64,000 nt of DNA from Actinosynnema pretiosum (GCF_024171695.1 NZ_JAMTCF010000027.1:1-64000), one strand, 5' to 3'. Positions 1 through 9,693 are shown, counted from the stretch's first letter. Numbers and translations are program-made. Notes: generated by a model not told the origin, from the sequence alone.

Positions 1-419
1 TACTACGTGTGTTTCGGTCCGGCGGGGACTTCGCTCGCGGAGTTGGTTCGGGTCGCGGGGGCGCGGTGGGCGGTCGAGGAGTGCTTCCAGACCGCGAAGA
101 ACGAGACAGGGCTCGACCACTACCAGGTTCGTGGTTATCGGGCGTGGTATCGGCATGTCACGTTGTCGATGGCGGCCATGGCCTACCTGGTCATCACGCG
201 GGATGCCGCGAAAAAAGGGGGCCCGGATTCTCGGGGGCGACAGGGCTTCCTCTGACCGTCAACGAGGTGCGGCGCTTGTTCAACCGACTTGCCGAACCGA
301 TCGTTCATTGTGTTGAGCACGTAGTCGGATGGTCGATCAGACGGCGGTCGAGTCAGCTCAAGGCGCAGCAAAGCCGATTACGACATCACCCTTATCACAA
401 CCTGTCGTTGTCGTGTTAA
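1..419 (+). pseudogene. C-terminal part of a DDE transposase, frameshifted
   Basis: The gene enters from the left edge of the window. The first frame reads CFGPAGTSLAELVRVAGARW followed by EECFQTAKNETGLDHYQVRG, which is typical of the C-terminal catalytic region (YREK-like part and last acidic residue) of IS701/IS4-type transposases. It stops at 255. The expected C-terminal tail (LPLTVNEVRRLFNRL and a basic end) continues in the -1 frame to 419. The switch lies near a run of six A and five G at 211-221. The element is therefore either broken or uses a frameshift. The rest of the gene and the left terminal repeat lie outside the window. Confidence 0.7.
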
Positions 420-581
420 GGGCCAAGCGGGAAGAGCCAAGAGCGAAGAGCTGAAAGTCAAGAGCTGAAGAGCTCGCCTCGCCGGCGGGGCAGGCCTCCA
501 AAAACGAGAGGGACGAGCTCTGCCGGCCGGTGGCCGTTGGGGCGGTGGTCCGGTTTACGGACAACTACTGCGGTGGTCGGG

Positions 582-719
582 GTCCCTCGTCTCCGTTTGG
601 CCTCCTTTCAGGCAAGCACACTCGTCAAGACGCCGGATGACTGTGCGGTCTGCCGGGTAGTGCGGCGGCATCTTGACGAGCGTGCTCGGGCTTCGCCAGG
701 CCAAACGGAGACGAGGGAC
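582..719. repeat. Large imperfect inverted repeat (49-bp arms, 40-bp loop)
   Basis: The left arm at 582-630 begins GTCCCTCGTCTCCGTTTGG. The right arm at 671-719 is its reverse complement apart from several mismatches near the middle of the arm. The outer 20 bp and the inner 8 bp (CTCGTCAAGA against TCTTGACGAG) match perfectly. The loop is 631-670. It could be a small non-autonomous element, a protein-binding inverted repeat or a strong transcript hairpin. No target-site duplication was obvious at its edges. Confidence 0.7.
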
Positions 720-731
720 GCGGGATTGGGT

Positions 732-763
732 GGCTGCGGGCTCGCTGCGCTCGCCCCGCAGCC
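732..763 (-). terminator. Hairpin downstream of mnmA
   Basis: A 9-bp perfect stem (GGCTGCGGG with CCCGCAGCC) encloses a second small stem. It lies about 30 bp beyond the mnmA stop codon on the minus strand. There is no U-run, as is usual for actinobacterial terminators. Confidence 0.45.
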
Positions 764-792
764 CGCGAGGCGGGTGGCTTGCGCTGTGGTGG

Positions 793-1881
793 TTAGGAGG
801 CGGTTCGCTCGATCGTCGCGCTGGCCAGCACCAGGTCGCCGGCCTCCGGATCCTCGCGGTAGACCGCCACCGCCTGGCCCGGCGCCACGCCCGACAGGGG
901 CTCGCGCAGGTGGACCACCAAGTCGTCGCCCACCAGCTCCGCGATCGCGGGGGCGGTGCCGCCGTGGGCCCGGACCTGGGCCACGCACTCCACCGGGCCG
1001 GTCCAGTCCACGCGCGACACCGGGCGGACCGCCACGATCTCGCGGACGGCCAGCTTCTCCGCCGCGCCCACTCGGACGGTGCCGGACACCGGCTCCAGGG
1101 ACAGGACGTAGCGGGGGCGGCCGTCCGGGGCCGGGGCGTCGATGCCCAGGCCCTTGCGCTGGCCGACCGTGAAGCCGTGCACGCCCACGTGCGCGCCCAG
1201 CACGGCGCCGGTCTCGTCGTCCACCAGGACGCCCGCGCGCTGGCCAAGGCGCTTGGTCAGGAAGCCCTGGGTGTCGCCGTCCGGGATGAAGCAGATGTCG
1301 TGGCTGTCCGGCTTCGCCGCCACCGACAGGCCGCGTCGCGCAGCCTCGGCGCGGACCTCGGCCTTGGTCGTCCCGCCCAGGGGGAACATCGCGTGCGCCA
1401 GCTGCTCGTGGGTGAGCGAGGCCAGCACGTACGACTGGTCCTTGCCGTCGTCGGCGCTGCGCCGCAGCTCCGCGCGGCCATCGACGGTGGCCAGGCGCGC
1501 GTAGTGGCCGGTGCACACGGCGTCGAAGCCGAGCGCGATGGCCTTGTCCAGCAGCGCCTCGAACTTGATCCGCTCGTTGCACCGCAGGCACGGGTTGGGG
1601 GTGCGGCCCGCCGCGTACTCCGCGACGAAGTCCTCCACCACGTCCTCGGTGAACCGCTCCGCGAAGTCCCACACGTAGAACGGGATGCCGAGCACGTCGG
1701 CCGCCCGCCTCGCGTCGTGCGAGTCCTCGATCGTGCAGCAGCCGCGCGACCCGGTGCGCAGCGTCCCCGGCTTCGCCGACAGCGCCAGGTGCACCCCGGT
1801 CACGTCGTGCCCGGCTTCGACGGCGCGCGCCGCCGCGACAGCCGAGTCGACCCCGCCGCTCATCGCCGCGAGCACCCGCAT
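793..1881 (-). CDS. mnmA: tRNA-specific 2-thiouridylase MnmA
   Basis: Installs sulfur at C2 of uridine 34 in the Lys, Glu and Gln tRNAs, using persulfide sulfur from a cysteine desulfurase. The 362-residue protein has the PP-loop SGGVDS at 8-13. The two catalytic cysteines are C98 (NPCLRC) and C197 (DICFIPDGD). Its length is normal for the family. ATG at 1881 is chosen because it directly precedes the conserved [10 protein letters not shown]; longer frames upstream only read through the neighbouring gene. The start lies 5 bp after the stop of the cysteine desulfurase gene, so the sulfur donor and the thiolase are co-transcribed, as in Rv3025c-Rv3024c of M. tuberculosis. Confidence 0.95.
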   Translation of the reverse strand: MRVLAAMSGGVDSAVAAARAVEAGHDVTGVHLALSAKPGTLRTGSRGCCTIEDSHDARRAADVLGIPFYVWDFAERFTEDVVEDFVAEYAAGRTPNPCLRCNERIKFEALLDKAIALGFDAVCTGHYARLATVDGRAELRRSADDGKDQSYVLASLTHEQLAHAMFPLGGTTKAEVRAEAARRGLSVAAKPDSHDICFIPDGDTQGFLTKRLGQRAGVLVDDETGAVLGAHVGVHGFTVGQRKGLGIDAPAPDGRPRYVLSLEPVSGTVRVGAAEKLAVREIVAVRPVSRVDWTGPVECVAQVRAHGGTAPAIAELVGDDLVVHLREPLSGVAPGQAVAVYREDPEAGDLVLASATIERTAS

Positions 1882-1886
1882 CCCCG

Positions 1887-3062
1887 TCACACCTCCGCCT
1901 TGTGCCTGCGCATCCCCGCGATGCCCGCCGAGCGGGCCCGCTCCACGACCGGTCCGATGACGCCCGCCAGCTCGCGCACCTCGGCCTCGGTCGAGGTCCA
2001 GCCGAGCGTGAAGCGCAGCGAGCCGCGCGCCAGCACCGGGTCGACGCCCATGGCCAGCAGCACGTGGCTGGGCTGGGCGACGCCCGCCGTGCAGGCCGAG
2101 CCGGTCGAGCACTCCACGCCCTTGGCGTCCAGCAGCATCAGCAGGCTGTCGCCCTCACAACCGGGGAACGTCAGGTGCGCGTGCCCCGGCAGCCCGTCCT
2201 CGGGGTCGCCGTTGACGACCACGTCCGGCACCACCGCGCGCACCGCGCCGACCAGCTGGTCCCGCAGCGCCCGCAACCGGGCCGCCGACGCCTCCCGCTG
2301 CTCCACCGCGTGCCGCACCGCCACCGCGAACGCCGCGATCGCGGGCACGTCCAGCGTCCCCGACCGCACGTCCCGCTCCTGCCCGCCGCCGTGCAGCAGC
2401 GGGGTGACGCCGACCTGCCTGCCGAGCAGCAGCGCGCCGACGCCGTACGGGGCGCCGATCTTGTGCCCGCTGACGGTGAGCGCCCCCGCGCCGCTGGCGG
2501 CGAACGAGACCGGCACCGAGCCGACCGCCTGCACGGCGTCGGTGTGCAGCGGGACGCCGAACTCGGCGGCGGCGGCGGACAGCTCGGCGACCGGGTTGAC
2601 CGTGCCGACCTCGTTGTTCGCCCACATGGCCGTGACCAGCGCGACGTCCTCGCCCAGCACCGCCCGCAGCGCGTCGGGCGTGATCCGCCCGGCCGCGTCG
2701 GGCTCGACCAGGGTGACCTCGGCGCCCTCGTGCTCGGCCAGCCAGTCGACCGCGTCGAGCACCGCGTGGTGCTCCACGGCCCCGGCCACGACCCGGTTGC
2801 GGCCCTCGCGCCGCCGCGCCCAGTAGGCGCCCTTGACGGCCAGGTTGTCGCTCTCGGTGCCGCCTGCGGTGAACAGCACCTCGGACGGCTTGGCGCCGAG
2901 CGCGTCGGCGATGTCCTCGCGCGCCTCCTCGACCAGCCTGCGCGCCCTGCGCCCCGAGGTGTGCAGCGACGAGGCGTTGCCCGTGCGGGACAACGCCTCG
3001 GTCAGCGCCGCGATCGCCTCGGGGAGGACGGGTGTCGTGGCGGCGTGGTCGAAGTAGGCCAT
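1887..3062 (-). CDS. Cysteine desulfurase (NifS/IscS-type, PLP enzyme)
   Basis: Removes sulfur from L-cysteine as an enzyme-bound persulfide, here most likely for MnmA and for Fe-S assembly. The 391-residue protein has the PLP lysine K201 in [10 protein letters not shown], the histidine pair at 98-99 (VEHHA), and the mobile-loop cysteine C324 in STGSACTAG. Its ATG shares a base with the stop codon of the upstream transporter gene (TGATG), which implies translational coupling. It corresponds in position to M. tuberculosis Rv3025c (iscS). No scaffold or other isc/suf gene is present in the window. Confidence 0.93.
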   Translation of the reverse strand: MAYFDHAATTPVLPEAIAALTEALSRTGNASSLHTSGRRARRLVEEAREDIADALGAKPSEVLFTAGGTESDNLAVKGAYWARRREGRNRVVAGAVEHHAVLDAVDWLAEHEGAEVTLVEPDAAGRITPDALRAVLGEDVALVTAMWANNEVGTVNPVAELSAAAAEFGVPLHTDAVQAVGSVPVSFAASGAGALTVSGHKIGAPYGVGALLLGRQVGVTPLLHGGGQERDVRSGTLDVPAIAAFAVAVRHAVEQREASAARLRALRDQLVGAVRAVVPDVVVNGDPEDGLPGHAHLTFPGCEGDSLLMLLDAKGVECSTGSACTAGVAQPSHVLLAMGVDPVLARGSLRFTLGWTSTEAEVRELAGVIGPVVERARSAGIAGMRRHKAEV

Positions 3063-4726
3063 CAGTCGTCCAGGGTAGCCCGGCAGCGCGGTCCGGTGAG
3101 CACGGCACCGAGCACCGCGAGGGAGGCCATGAGCAGGTCCAGGGGGATGACGGCGGCGGTGAGGTTCGGGGCGGCGGCGAGCACGACGCCGCCGAGGCCG
3201 ACCAGCAGGGCCGAACCGAGCATGTCGCTCACCTGCAGGGCCGAGGAGTTGAAGCCCCGGTCGGAGTCGGTGGACGCGGCGAGGGTGAGCACGCTCAGGC
3301 TGGACATGGCCATGCCGACGCCCAGACCTGCGACGCCCCACAGCACGGAGGTCAGCCAGGCGGGTCCCCAGCTCGGTGCGATGAGGGTCACGGAGGTGAT
3401 GCCGACGGCGCTGACGGTGAAGCCCCAGCGGACCAGGCTCTCGCGCGGGATGTCGGTGCGGCGGGACTGCCACACGGACGCGGCGGACCAGCCGATGGCG
3501 CTGAGCGTGAGCGGGATGCCCGCGGCGGTGGCCGAGTAGCCGTGCACGGTGGTGAGGGTGAGCGGGATGAACGCCTCGACGGCGAAGAACGTGCCCGCGA
3601 GCAGGCCCCTGGCCAGGATCGTGACGGGAAGGCCGCGCCGGGCGGTGAGGGTGCCCGAGGGCAGCAGGACGCGCAGCGACGGGACGAGGACGGCCAGCGA
3701 GGCGGCCCCGAGCGCGAGGCTGGCCCAGCCGGGGTGCTGCGCGGCCCAGCTGAGCCCGGCGACGCCGCCACCGGCGCCGAACGCGGCCAGCGGCAGCCCC
3801 CGGCGGGCGGGCTCGTCGCCCCGGTGCGGGGGCAGACCGCGCAGCACCGGCAGGACCAGCGCGAACCCGATCGCGACCAGCGGGACCAGGCCGAGGAACA
3901 CCCAGCGCCAGCTCAGGTTCTCGGTGAGCCAGCCCGCGACGGCGGGCCCGACCAGCGAGGGCACCACCCAGGCGGCGGACAGCGCGCCGAACACGGCGGG
4001 GCGCAGGCGCTCGGGGTAGACCAGGCCGATCAGGACGTAGACGGCCACGATCTGGGCGCCCGCGCCGAGGCCCTGGAGCACCCGGCCCGCCATCAGCAGG
4101 GCCATGTCCTGGGCGATCCCGGCGACGGCCAGCCCGACGACGAACAGCGCGGGGCCGACGAGCAGCGGCAGGCGCGGGCCGATCCGGTCGCAGACCCGGC
4201 CGGACAGCACGACCGCGACCACGCTGGCGGCCTGGAACCCGAGGAACGGCCACGAGTAGAACGCCTGGCCGTCGAGGTCGGCGACCATGCGGGGCATCGC
4301 GGTGCTGACGCCCATGGCCTCGAACGCGAGCAGGGTGATCAGCAGGACCATGCCGGTGACCGGGCCCCGGTTCTCGGGAGCCCACAGACCGGGTTCGGGG
4401 ACGGGGGTGGGGACGGGGGTGGGGGTGGTGCCCGGTTCGGCGGCCGAGGCCGAGGCCGAGGCCGAGGCGGAGGTGGAGGTGGGGGTGGAGGTGGGGGCGG
4501 TGGCGACGCCCGCCTTGGCGGCGGGTTCGGTGGCCGAGGTGGAGGTGGTGGCGCCTGCCTCGGTGGTGGGCCGGTCGCCGGTGGTGGGGATGGCTGCGGA
4601 CGTGGCACCCGGCCCTGCGGCTCCGCGCGCGGCGGCGCTCGTGTCGGCGGCGGCCCCGAGGGCGGTGGTGGGGAGGTCGTGCGGGTCGCCGTCGGGTCGG
4701 GTGTCACGTGGGGTCACCCGTCCCAT
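3062..4726 (-). CDS. MFS transporter with a long low-complexity N-terminus
   Basis: A 554-residue membrane protein. After roughly 130 hydrophilic residues rich in Ala, Thr, Ser and Pro, membrane helices begin at [15 protein letters not shown]. They carry an MFS motif A-like loop ([17 protein letters not shown]) and a [11 protein letters not shown] stretch typical of drug/H+ antiporters of the DHA type. The substrate is unknown. ATG at 4726 is preceded by GGTAGGAAC, a plausible ribosome site. The N-terminal tail contains Ser-Thr-Pro and Ser-Ala dipeptide runs (4435-4500) unlike the rest of the protein. This gene sits between genes that are adjacent in mycobacteria, so it looks like an insertion into the mnmA operon. 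Confidence 0.85.
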   Translation of the reverse strand: MGRVTPRDTRPDGDPHDLPTTALGAAADTSAAARGAAGPGATSAAIPTTGDRPTTEAGATTSTSATEPAAKAGVATAPTSTPTSTSASASASASAAEPGTTPTPVPTPVPEPGLWAPENRGPVTGMVLLITLLAFEAMGVSTAMPRMVADLDGQAFYSWPFLGFQAASVVAVVLSGRVCDRIGPRLPLLVGPALFVVGLAVAGIAQDMALLMAGRVLQGLGAGAQIVAVYVLIGLVYPERLRPAVFGALSAAWVVPSLVGPAVAGWLTENLSWRWVFLGLVPLVAIGFALVLPVLRGLPPHRGDEPARRGLPLAAFGAGGGVAGLSWAAQHPGWASLALGAASLAVLVPSLRVLLPSGTLTARRGLPVTILARGLLAGTFFAVEAFIPLTLTTVHGYSATAAGIPLTLSAIGWSAASVWQSRRTDIPRESLVRWGFTVSAVGITSVTLIAPSWGPAWLTSVLWGVAGLGVGMAMSSLSVLTLAASTDSDRGFNSSALQVSDMLGSALLVGLGGVVLAAAPNLTAAVIPLDLLMASLAVLGAVLTGPRCRATLDD

Positions 4727-4853
4727 GTTCCTACCTCGACCGCACTGGAGGTCAACCAGGTTTCCCGTTCGGGGCAGCCGCGCGAACGCGGGTTTCCCGG
4801 CAGCGCCCGGAGGCGGCGGAGGACTTCCCGCCGCCACTCGGACCGCACCCCGG

Positions 4854-5837
4854 TCAGCCCTTCCGGCTCAGCCGCCGCCGACCGCTCCTGCCCCGACGTG
4901 GGACGACCGCCTCGGCGCCCGGCGGCAGCACCACCGGTGACAGGACCACCCCGGCGGGCACCCCCGGCGCGACCATCCCCGGCGTCCGCGCCGCCACGAC
5001 GGCCCGGTGGCCCGAACCGACCGCCGTCCCCGGCGGCAGCACCCGCTCGGTGGCCGCCTGCGCCAGCGCCGCCAGCTCCCGGCGGTCGGCGGCGCGGCCG
5101 GGCGCGATCTCGTCCAGCACGTGCACCTCCACGACCAGCCCGCCGGTGCGCACCACCCGCCAGATCGCGTCGACCAGCCCGTCCGCCCCCACGTACGCGG
5201 GCCGCGTGGTCGCCGCCCCGGCGCGCAGGTACCGCAGCGCCACCGGGCGCACCGGGACACCGGCGTCGAGCGCGGCCTGGAACAGCGCGGGCCGGAACCT
5301 GCCCGACTCGCTGCCGCACCAGGTCGTCCCCTCCGCGTGCACGCCCACCGCCGCGCCGGAGCGCAGCGCCGCCGTCAGCTCCGCGACGGTCCCCGGCAGC
5401 AGCCGCAGCCGCTCCCGGTCCAGGTAGACGGTCCGCGCGGCGGTGATGATCCAGCCGAGCACCGGCCACGACCGGATGTCGCGCTTGGCCACGATCCGGA
5501 TGGGCTGCACCGAGTCGATGACCAGCTCGTCCAACCAGGACACGTGGTTGGCGACCACCAGCACCCCGCGTCCCGGCGTGCCCTGGAACCGCCGCTCGCC
5601 CACGACGCGCACCCCGACCCCGGAGGCCCGCACCATCAGCCGGAACCACCCGCGCAGCACCGCCTCCCGCGCCCGCCCGCGCAGCACCAGCACGACCGGG
5701 ACCACGAGCGCCCCGCAGACGAGCGCGCCCGCCAGCCCGGCGAACCGCAGCACCGCGCGGGAGCGGCCGACCGTCGCGCCCTCGGCCACGCACCCCTCGC
5801 CGCACGGCGAGAGCGGCATCCACGCGTGCGCGGCCAT
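4854..5837 (-). CDS. 1-acyl-glycerol-3-phosphate acyltransferase-like protein (OlsA/PlsC family)
   Basis: Transfers acyl groups to a lipid acceptor. The 327-residue protein has one hydrophobic segment at about 32-53. The HX4D catalytic motif NHVSWLD puts His at 98 and Asp at 103, and EGTTWCGSE is the second acyltransferase block. Its start overlaps the stop of the upstream GNAT gene (TGATG). The pairing of an OlsB-like N-acyltransferase with an OlsA-like O-acyltransferase suggests synthesis of an aminolipid such as ornithine lipid. That is inference, and the order also matches Rv3026c-Rv3027c, whose products I do not know. Confidence 0.85.
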   Translation of the reverse strand: MAAHAWMPLSPCGEGCVAEGATVGRSRAVLRFAGLAGALVCGALVVPVVLVLRGRAREAVLRGWFRLMVRASGVGVRVVGERRFQGTPGRGVLVVANHVSWLDELVIDSVQPIRIVAKRDIRSWPVLGWIITAARTVYLDRERLRLLPGTVAELTAALRSGAAVGVHAEGTTWCGSESGRFRPALFQAALDAGVPVRPVALRYLRAGAATTRPAYVGADGLVDAIWRVVRTGGLVVEVHVLDEIAPGRAADRRELAALAQAATERVLPPGTAVGSGHRAVVAARTPGMVAPGVPAGVVLSPVVLPPGAEAVVPRRGRSGRRRLSRKG

Positions 5838-6607
5838 CAGCCGACCTCGCCGAGGAAGAACTTCAGGTACCGCTGGTCGACCCGCTCCATGGACAGCAGC
5901 ACGAGCAGGTCCGCCACGCCGAACGCCGGGTCGTGCGCGGGCCGCCCGCACACCCAGGCGCCGAGCCGCAGGTAGCCCTTGAGCAGCGGCGGCAGCGCGA
6001 CCCGGCCGCCTCGGACGACCGCGTCCACGTCCCACGGCGAGCGCGGCGCGACCCGGTGGGTCTCGGGGGCGAGGTTCTTCGCCGACACCTGGTCCCACAC
6101 GCCCGCCGCGTGCGCGCCGCCGTCGCCCAGCGGCACGGAGGCGCAGCCGACCAGCCAGGAGTGCCCGGACAGCAGCATGTACCGGGCGATCCCGGCCCAC
6201 ACCAGGGAGACGACCGCGCCGGAGCGGTGGTCGGGGTGCACGCAGGACCGGCCGGTCTCGACGATCTGCGGGCGGAGGCCGTCGAGCGCGGTGAGGTCGA
6301 ACTCGGTGTCGGAGTAGAGGCCGCCCGCCTCGCGCGCCCGCTCCGGCGGCAGCATCCGGTAGGTGCCCACGATCTCGCCGGTGGCGTCGTCGCGGACCAC
6401 GAGGTGGTCGCAGAACTCGTCGAAGGGATCGATGTCGAGGCCGGGGACGGGGGTGGCCAGGGCCGCGCCCATCTCCTCGGCGAAGACCCGGTGCCGCAGG
6501 CGTTGCGCGGCGACGACCTCGTCGCCGTCCCTGGCGACCAGGAGGGAGTAGCCCGCGCTGCGGTCGGCGGTGCTCCCGGTGCTGACAAGCAGTTGCGGCT
6601 GCGTCAT
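5837..6607 (-). CDS. GNAT-type N-acyltransferase (OlsB-like, hemolysin-like family)
   Basis: A 256-residue protein of the acetyltransferase family that includes OlsB, which acylates the alpha-amino group of ornithine. Visible family blocks are QRLRHRVFAEEMGA near residue 35, DEFCDHLVVRD near 63, GTYRMLPPE, and ETGRSCVHPDHR near 117, followed by LPPLLKGYLRLGAWVCGRPA. ATG at 6607 starts the first family-like residues. Translation appears coupled to the O-acyltransferase gene that follows. The substrate is inferred by family only. Confidence 0.8.
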   Translation of the reverse strand: MTQPQLLVSTGSTADRSAGYSLLVARDGDEVVAAQRLRHRVFAEEMGAALATPVPGLDIDPFDEFCDHLVVRDDATGEIVGTYRMLPPERAREAGGLYSDTEFDLTALDGLRPQIVETGRSCVHPDHRSGAVVSLVWAGIARYMLLSGHSWLVGCASVPLGDGGAHAAGVWDQVSAKNLAPETHRVAPRSPWDVDAVVRGGRVALPPLLKGYLRLGAWVCGRPAHDPAFGVADLLVLLSMERVDQRYLKFFLGEVG

Positions 6608-6779
6608 GGCACGTGTGTACCGAGCGCTCGGCGACCTTTATCAGGTTTTTCCGGTGACGCCTCGGTGGCAGCCGGATGAATTGCGCGACGGGGTGATCGG
6701 CATTTCCACCGGGTACTCCTCTCGGCAATCCGCCGGTGGTCCGCTCGTCGGGATCCGGGGAATCCCAGGGGGAAAGCCG

Positions 6780-6810
6780 GAGGGCCGCCCCGCGTCGCGG
6801 GACGGCCCTC
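6780..6810 (-). terminator. Hairpin terminator of the etfBA operon
   Basis: A 13-bp stem with one G.T-type mismatch (GAGGGCCGCCCCG against CGGGACGGCCCTC) and a 5-nt loop. It lies about 20 bp beyond the etfA stop codon on the minus strand. Confidence 0.6.
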
Positions 6811-6831
6811 GGACCTGGCTGGAGCGGGTGC

Positions 6832-7791
6832 TCAGCCCTTGCGCTTCTCGACCTCGCCGGTCAGCTGCGGGACGACGTTGAACAGGTCGCCCACCACGCC
6901 GTAGTCCGCGATCTCGAAGATCGGGGCCTCGGCGTCCTTGTTGACCGCGATGATGGTCTTCGAGGTCTGCATCCCGGCCCGGTGCTGGATCGCGCCGGAG
7001 ATGCCGAGCGCGATGTACAGCTGCGGCGACACCGTCTTGCCGGTCTGGCCGACCTGGAACTGGTGCGGGTAGTAGCCGGAGTCGACCGCCGCGCGGGAGG
7101 CGCCGACGGCCGCGCCGAGCACGTCCGCGAGCTTCTCCACGACGTCGAACTTCTCCGCGCTGCCGACGCCGCGGCCACCCGCGACGACGACGGTCGCCTC
7201 GGTCAGCTCGGGCCGGTCGCCCGCGACCAGGACCTCGCGGCCGGTCACCCTGGTGACCTTGGCGGCGTCGGTGGCGGGCACCTCGACGGCGACCTCGGCC
7301 GCCTCGGCCGGGGCCTCCTCGGCCTCGACGGCGCCGGGGCGCACGGCGATGACCGGGACGCCCTGCGTGGACTTCGCCTTGACCACGAACGCGCCGCCGA
7401 AGACGGACTGCGTCACGGAGCCGTCGGCGGCCACGTCGACCGCGTCGTACAGCAGGCCGGAGCCCAGCCGCACGGCCAGCCGACCCGCGACCTCCTTGCC
7501 CTCCAGCGTCGCCGAGACCAGCACGGCGGCCGGGGCGGCGGTGGCGGCGACGGCCTGCAGCGCGTCGACCTTCGGGGTGACCAGGAGGGCGTCCGCGTCG
7601 GCGGACTCGACCGCGTACACCTTGACCGCGCCGTAGCGGGCCAGGGAGTCCTTCACCTTGCCCGTGACGCCGGGCGATCCGACCACCACCGCGGCCGGGT
7701 CGCCGAGACGGCGCGCGGCGGATAGCAGCTCATGGGTGACCTTCTTGACCTCGCCGTCGACGTGGTCGACGAGGACCAGGACCTCAGGCAT
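6832..7791 (-). CDS. etfA: Electron transfer flavoprotein alpha subunit (FixB)
   Basis: Carries FAD and, with EtfB, accepts electrons from acyl-CoA dehydrogenases and passes them to the quinone pool. The 319-residue protein ends in the diagnostic FAD-binding region ([20 protein letters not shown], then [15 protein letters not shown] and [12 protein letters not shown]). ATG at 7791 follows the purine-rich AAGGGGAAGGGGG in the 20-bp gap after etfB. Position and orientation match Rv3028c. The Ala-Glu-rich linker near residues 155-175 separates the two domains. Confidence 0.95.
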   Translation of the reverse strand: MPEVLVLVDHVDGEVKKVTHELLSAARRLGDPAAVVVGSPGVTGKVKDSLARYGAVKVYAVESADADALLVTPKVDALQAVAATAAPAAVLVSATLEGKEVAGRLAVRLGSGLLYDAVDVAADGSVTQSVFGGAFVVKAKSTQGVPVIAVRPGAVEAEEAPAEAAEVAVEVPATDAAKVTRVTGREVLVAGDRPELTEATVVVAGGRGVGSAEKFDVVEKLADVLGAAVGASRAAVDSGYYPHQFQVGQTGKTVSPQLYIALGISGAIQHRAGMQTSKTIIAVNKDAEAPIFEIADYGVVGDLFNVVPQLTGEVEKRKG

Positions 7792-7811
7792 TTTTGGTTC
7801 CCCCTTCCCCT

Positions 7812-8594
7812 TCAGATGAGCTTCTGGCCGACGAGGTACTCGGCGATCTTGGAACCGCCGTCGCCCTCGTCCTCGACGCGCTGACCGGCGGTGCGCGGGG
7901 GCTTCGGGGAAGCCTCGACGACCTGGGTCCACGCGGCGGCGGCGCCGACCTCGTCCGCGCCGAGACCGAGGTCGGCGGCGGTGAGGGTGGTCACCGGCTT
8001 CTTCTTCGCGGCCATGATGCCCTTGAAGGACGGGTACCGGGGCTCGTTGATCTTCTCGTTGACGCTCAGCACGGCCGGGAGGCTCGCCTCCAGGTGCGCG
8101 ACGCCCTCGTCGGTCTCCCGGACGGCCTTGACCACGCCGCCCTCGACGGTGACCTTGCGGACGTGCGTGAGCTGGGGCAGGCCCAGCAGCTCGGCCAGGA
8201 TGGCGGGCACGGCGCCCGCGCGGCCGTCGGTGGCCTCGTTGCCCGCGATGACGAGGTCGAAGCCCTCGACCGTGCCGAGGGCCTTGGCCAGGACCTTGGC
8301 GGTGGTGAGCGCGTCGGAGCCGTGCAGCGCGGGGTCGGACACGTGGATCGCCTTGTCCGCGCCCATGGAGAGGGCCTTGCGGATGGCGTCGGTCGCGCGA
8401 TCGGGACCCATCGAGAGGACCGTCACCTCGCCCCCGTGCTCGGCCTGGAGGACCAGCGCCTCCTCGACGGCGCGCTCGTTGATCTCGTCGAGCACGGCGT
8501 CCGCGGCGTCGCGGTCGAGGGTGTGGTCGGTGTCGCTGAGCTTGCGCTCGGACCAGGTGTCGGGCACCTGCTTGACCAGGACGACAATGTTCAT
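7812..8594 (-). CDS. etfB: Electron transfer flavoprotein beta subunit (FixA)
   Basis: Partner of EtfA. The 260-residue protein starts MNIVVLVKQVPDTWSERKLS, as is standard for the family. It has the nucleotide-site VLSMGPDRATDAIRKALSMG and the beta-ETF signature region (NEKINEPRYPSFKGIMAAKK). ATG at 8594 is well supported by homology to family N-termini. It is the first gene of the etfBA unit and faces away from the DegV gene. Confidence 0.95.
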   Translation of the reverse strand: MNIVVLVKQVPDTWSERKLSDTDHTLDRDAADAVLDEINERAVEEALVLQAEHGGEVTVLSMGPDRATDAIRKALSMGADKAIHVSDPALHGSDALTTAKVLAKALGTVEGFDLVIAGNEATDGRAGAVPAILAELLGLPQLTHVRKVTVEGGVVKAVRETDEGVAHLEASLPAVLSVNEKINEPRYPSFKGIMAAKKKPVTTLTAADLGLGADEVGAAAAWTQVVEASPKPPRTAGQRVEDEGDGGSKIAEYLVGQKLI

Positions 8595-8837
8595 GGGTCC
8601 TCTTCGACCTCCTGCGGACGGGCGGCGGACGTGACTTGGGCGACCGTGCTTCAGCCGTGGGTCGCCGGATTGCCGGTGTGACCCTGCCATGTCGGCACCG
8701 CGTTGGCACGGTGGTGTCGGCCACCCCGATGTTACCCACGAGTAGCAGCCCGTTCCGCACCTTCGGGACGTGACCCTGCTCACCGGGAACCCCTTGGGGG
8801 GCTGTTGGGGGCGACCCCCGGCAACCCCCTATCAGGC

Positions 8838-8843
8838 TAGCGT
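8838..8843 (+). promoter_or_regulatory. -10 box TAGCGT, leaderless start of the DegV gene
   Basis: TAGCGT sits 7 nt before the ATG at 8851. Transcription from it would begin at or next to the start codon. There is no ribosome site before the ATG, which fits a leaderless mRNA. Confidence 0.55.
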
Positions 8844-8850
8844 CGGGCGC

Positions 8851-9693
8851 ATGTACCGGAGAGTTGCCATCGTCACCGACTCGGCCGCGTGCCTGCCCGA
8901 GCGCGTCACCGACCAGATGGGCATCGGCGTCGTGCAGATCCAGGTCAGGCTCGGCGACCGGACGGACGACGAGGCCCGCGTCCCGGTGGCCGACCTGGTG
9001 GCCGCGATGCGGGCGGGGACGCCCGTGAGCACGGCCCCGCCCGACCCCGGCGCGTTCTTCTGGACCTACTCCGACCTGGCGGCGGCGGGCGCGCAGGCCG
9101 TGGTGTCGGTGCACATGTCGGGTGCGCTGTCCCGCACCTTCGAGGCCGCGCGCGAGGCGGCGACGCAGGCGCGGGTGCCGGTGACCGTGGTCGACAGCGG
9201 GACGGCGGGCACGAGCCTGGGGTACGCGGTGCTGGCCGCCGCGGCGGCGGCGCGGGCGGGCGGGGACGCGGCGCGGGTCGCGGACGCGGCGCGGCGCACG
9301 GCCGGGCGGTGCACCGAGCTGATCTACGTGGACGCGCTGGAGTTCCTGCGGCGCGGCGGGCGGGTCGGGACGGCGGCGGCGCTGCTCGGGTCGGCGTTCG
9401 CGGTGAAGCCGCTGCTGACCGTGGAGCGCGGGCGGATCGTGCCGCTGGAGCGGGTCGTGGGCGGGGAGCGGGCGCTGCGGCGGGTCGTGGACGTGGCGGT
9501 GCGCCGGGCGGGCGAGTTCGAGGTGGACGTCGCGGTGGAGCACTTCGACGCGGTCGAGCGGGCCCAGGCGGTGCTGGAGGAGCTGCGCGCGCGGGTGCCG
9601 AGGGTGCGGCAGGCGATGCTCGCGCCGGTCAGCTCGGCGGTCGGCGCGCACGTCGGCCCAGGGGCCATCGGTGTGACCGTTTCGCCGGTTTAG
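8851..9693 (+). CDS. DegV family fatty-acid-binding protein
   Basis: DegV/FakB proteins bind a single fatty acid and, where a FakA kinase exists, present it for phosphorylation. The 280-residue protein shows the family pattern: VAIVTDSAACLP at the N-terminus, the TPVSTAPPDPGAF motif near residue 60 that lines the acyl pocket, and VDALEFLRRGGRVG near 166 ahead of KPLLTVERGRI. ATG at 8851 is the only start that leaves a complete first strand, and it follows a -10 box by 7 nt. No kinase gene is in the window. Confidence 0.88.
   Translation: MYRRVAIVTDSAACLPERVTDQMGIGVVQIQVRLGDRTDDEARVPVADLVAAMRAGTPVSTAPPDPGAFFWTYSDLAAAGAQAVVSVHMSGALSRTFEAAREAATQARVPVTVVDSGTAGTSLGYAVLAAAAAARAGGDAARVADAARRTAGRCTELIYVDALEFLRRGGRVGTAAALLGSAFAVKPLLTVERGRIVPLERVVGGERALRRVVDVAVRRAGEFEVDVAVEHFDAVERAQAVLEELRARVPRVRQAMLAPVSSAVGAHVGPGAIGVTVSPV

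Larger units (their letters stand above)
420..792. other. Intergenic remnant zone after the transposase
   Basis: No convincing gene was seen here. Positions 430-480 hold short purine-rich direct repeats around AAGAGC and GAAGAGCTGAA, which may mark the degraded end of the element. A large inverted repeat (582-719) and a hairpin (732-763), annotated separately, fill the rest. The long reading frames that cross this area are shadows with skewed composition. Confidence 0.5.

Noticed and set aside
608-2826. Several very long reading frames overlapping mnmA and the cysteine desulfurase gene
   Set aside because: They are Arg/Ala/Gly/Pro-rich shadows produced by high GC; the minus-strand frames carry complete family motifs.
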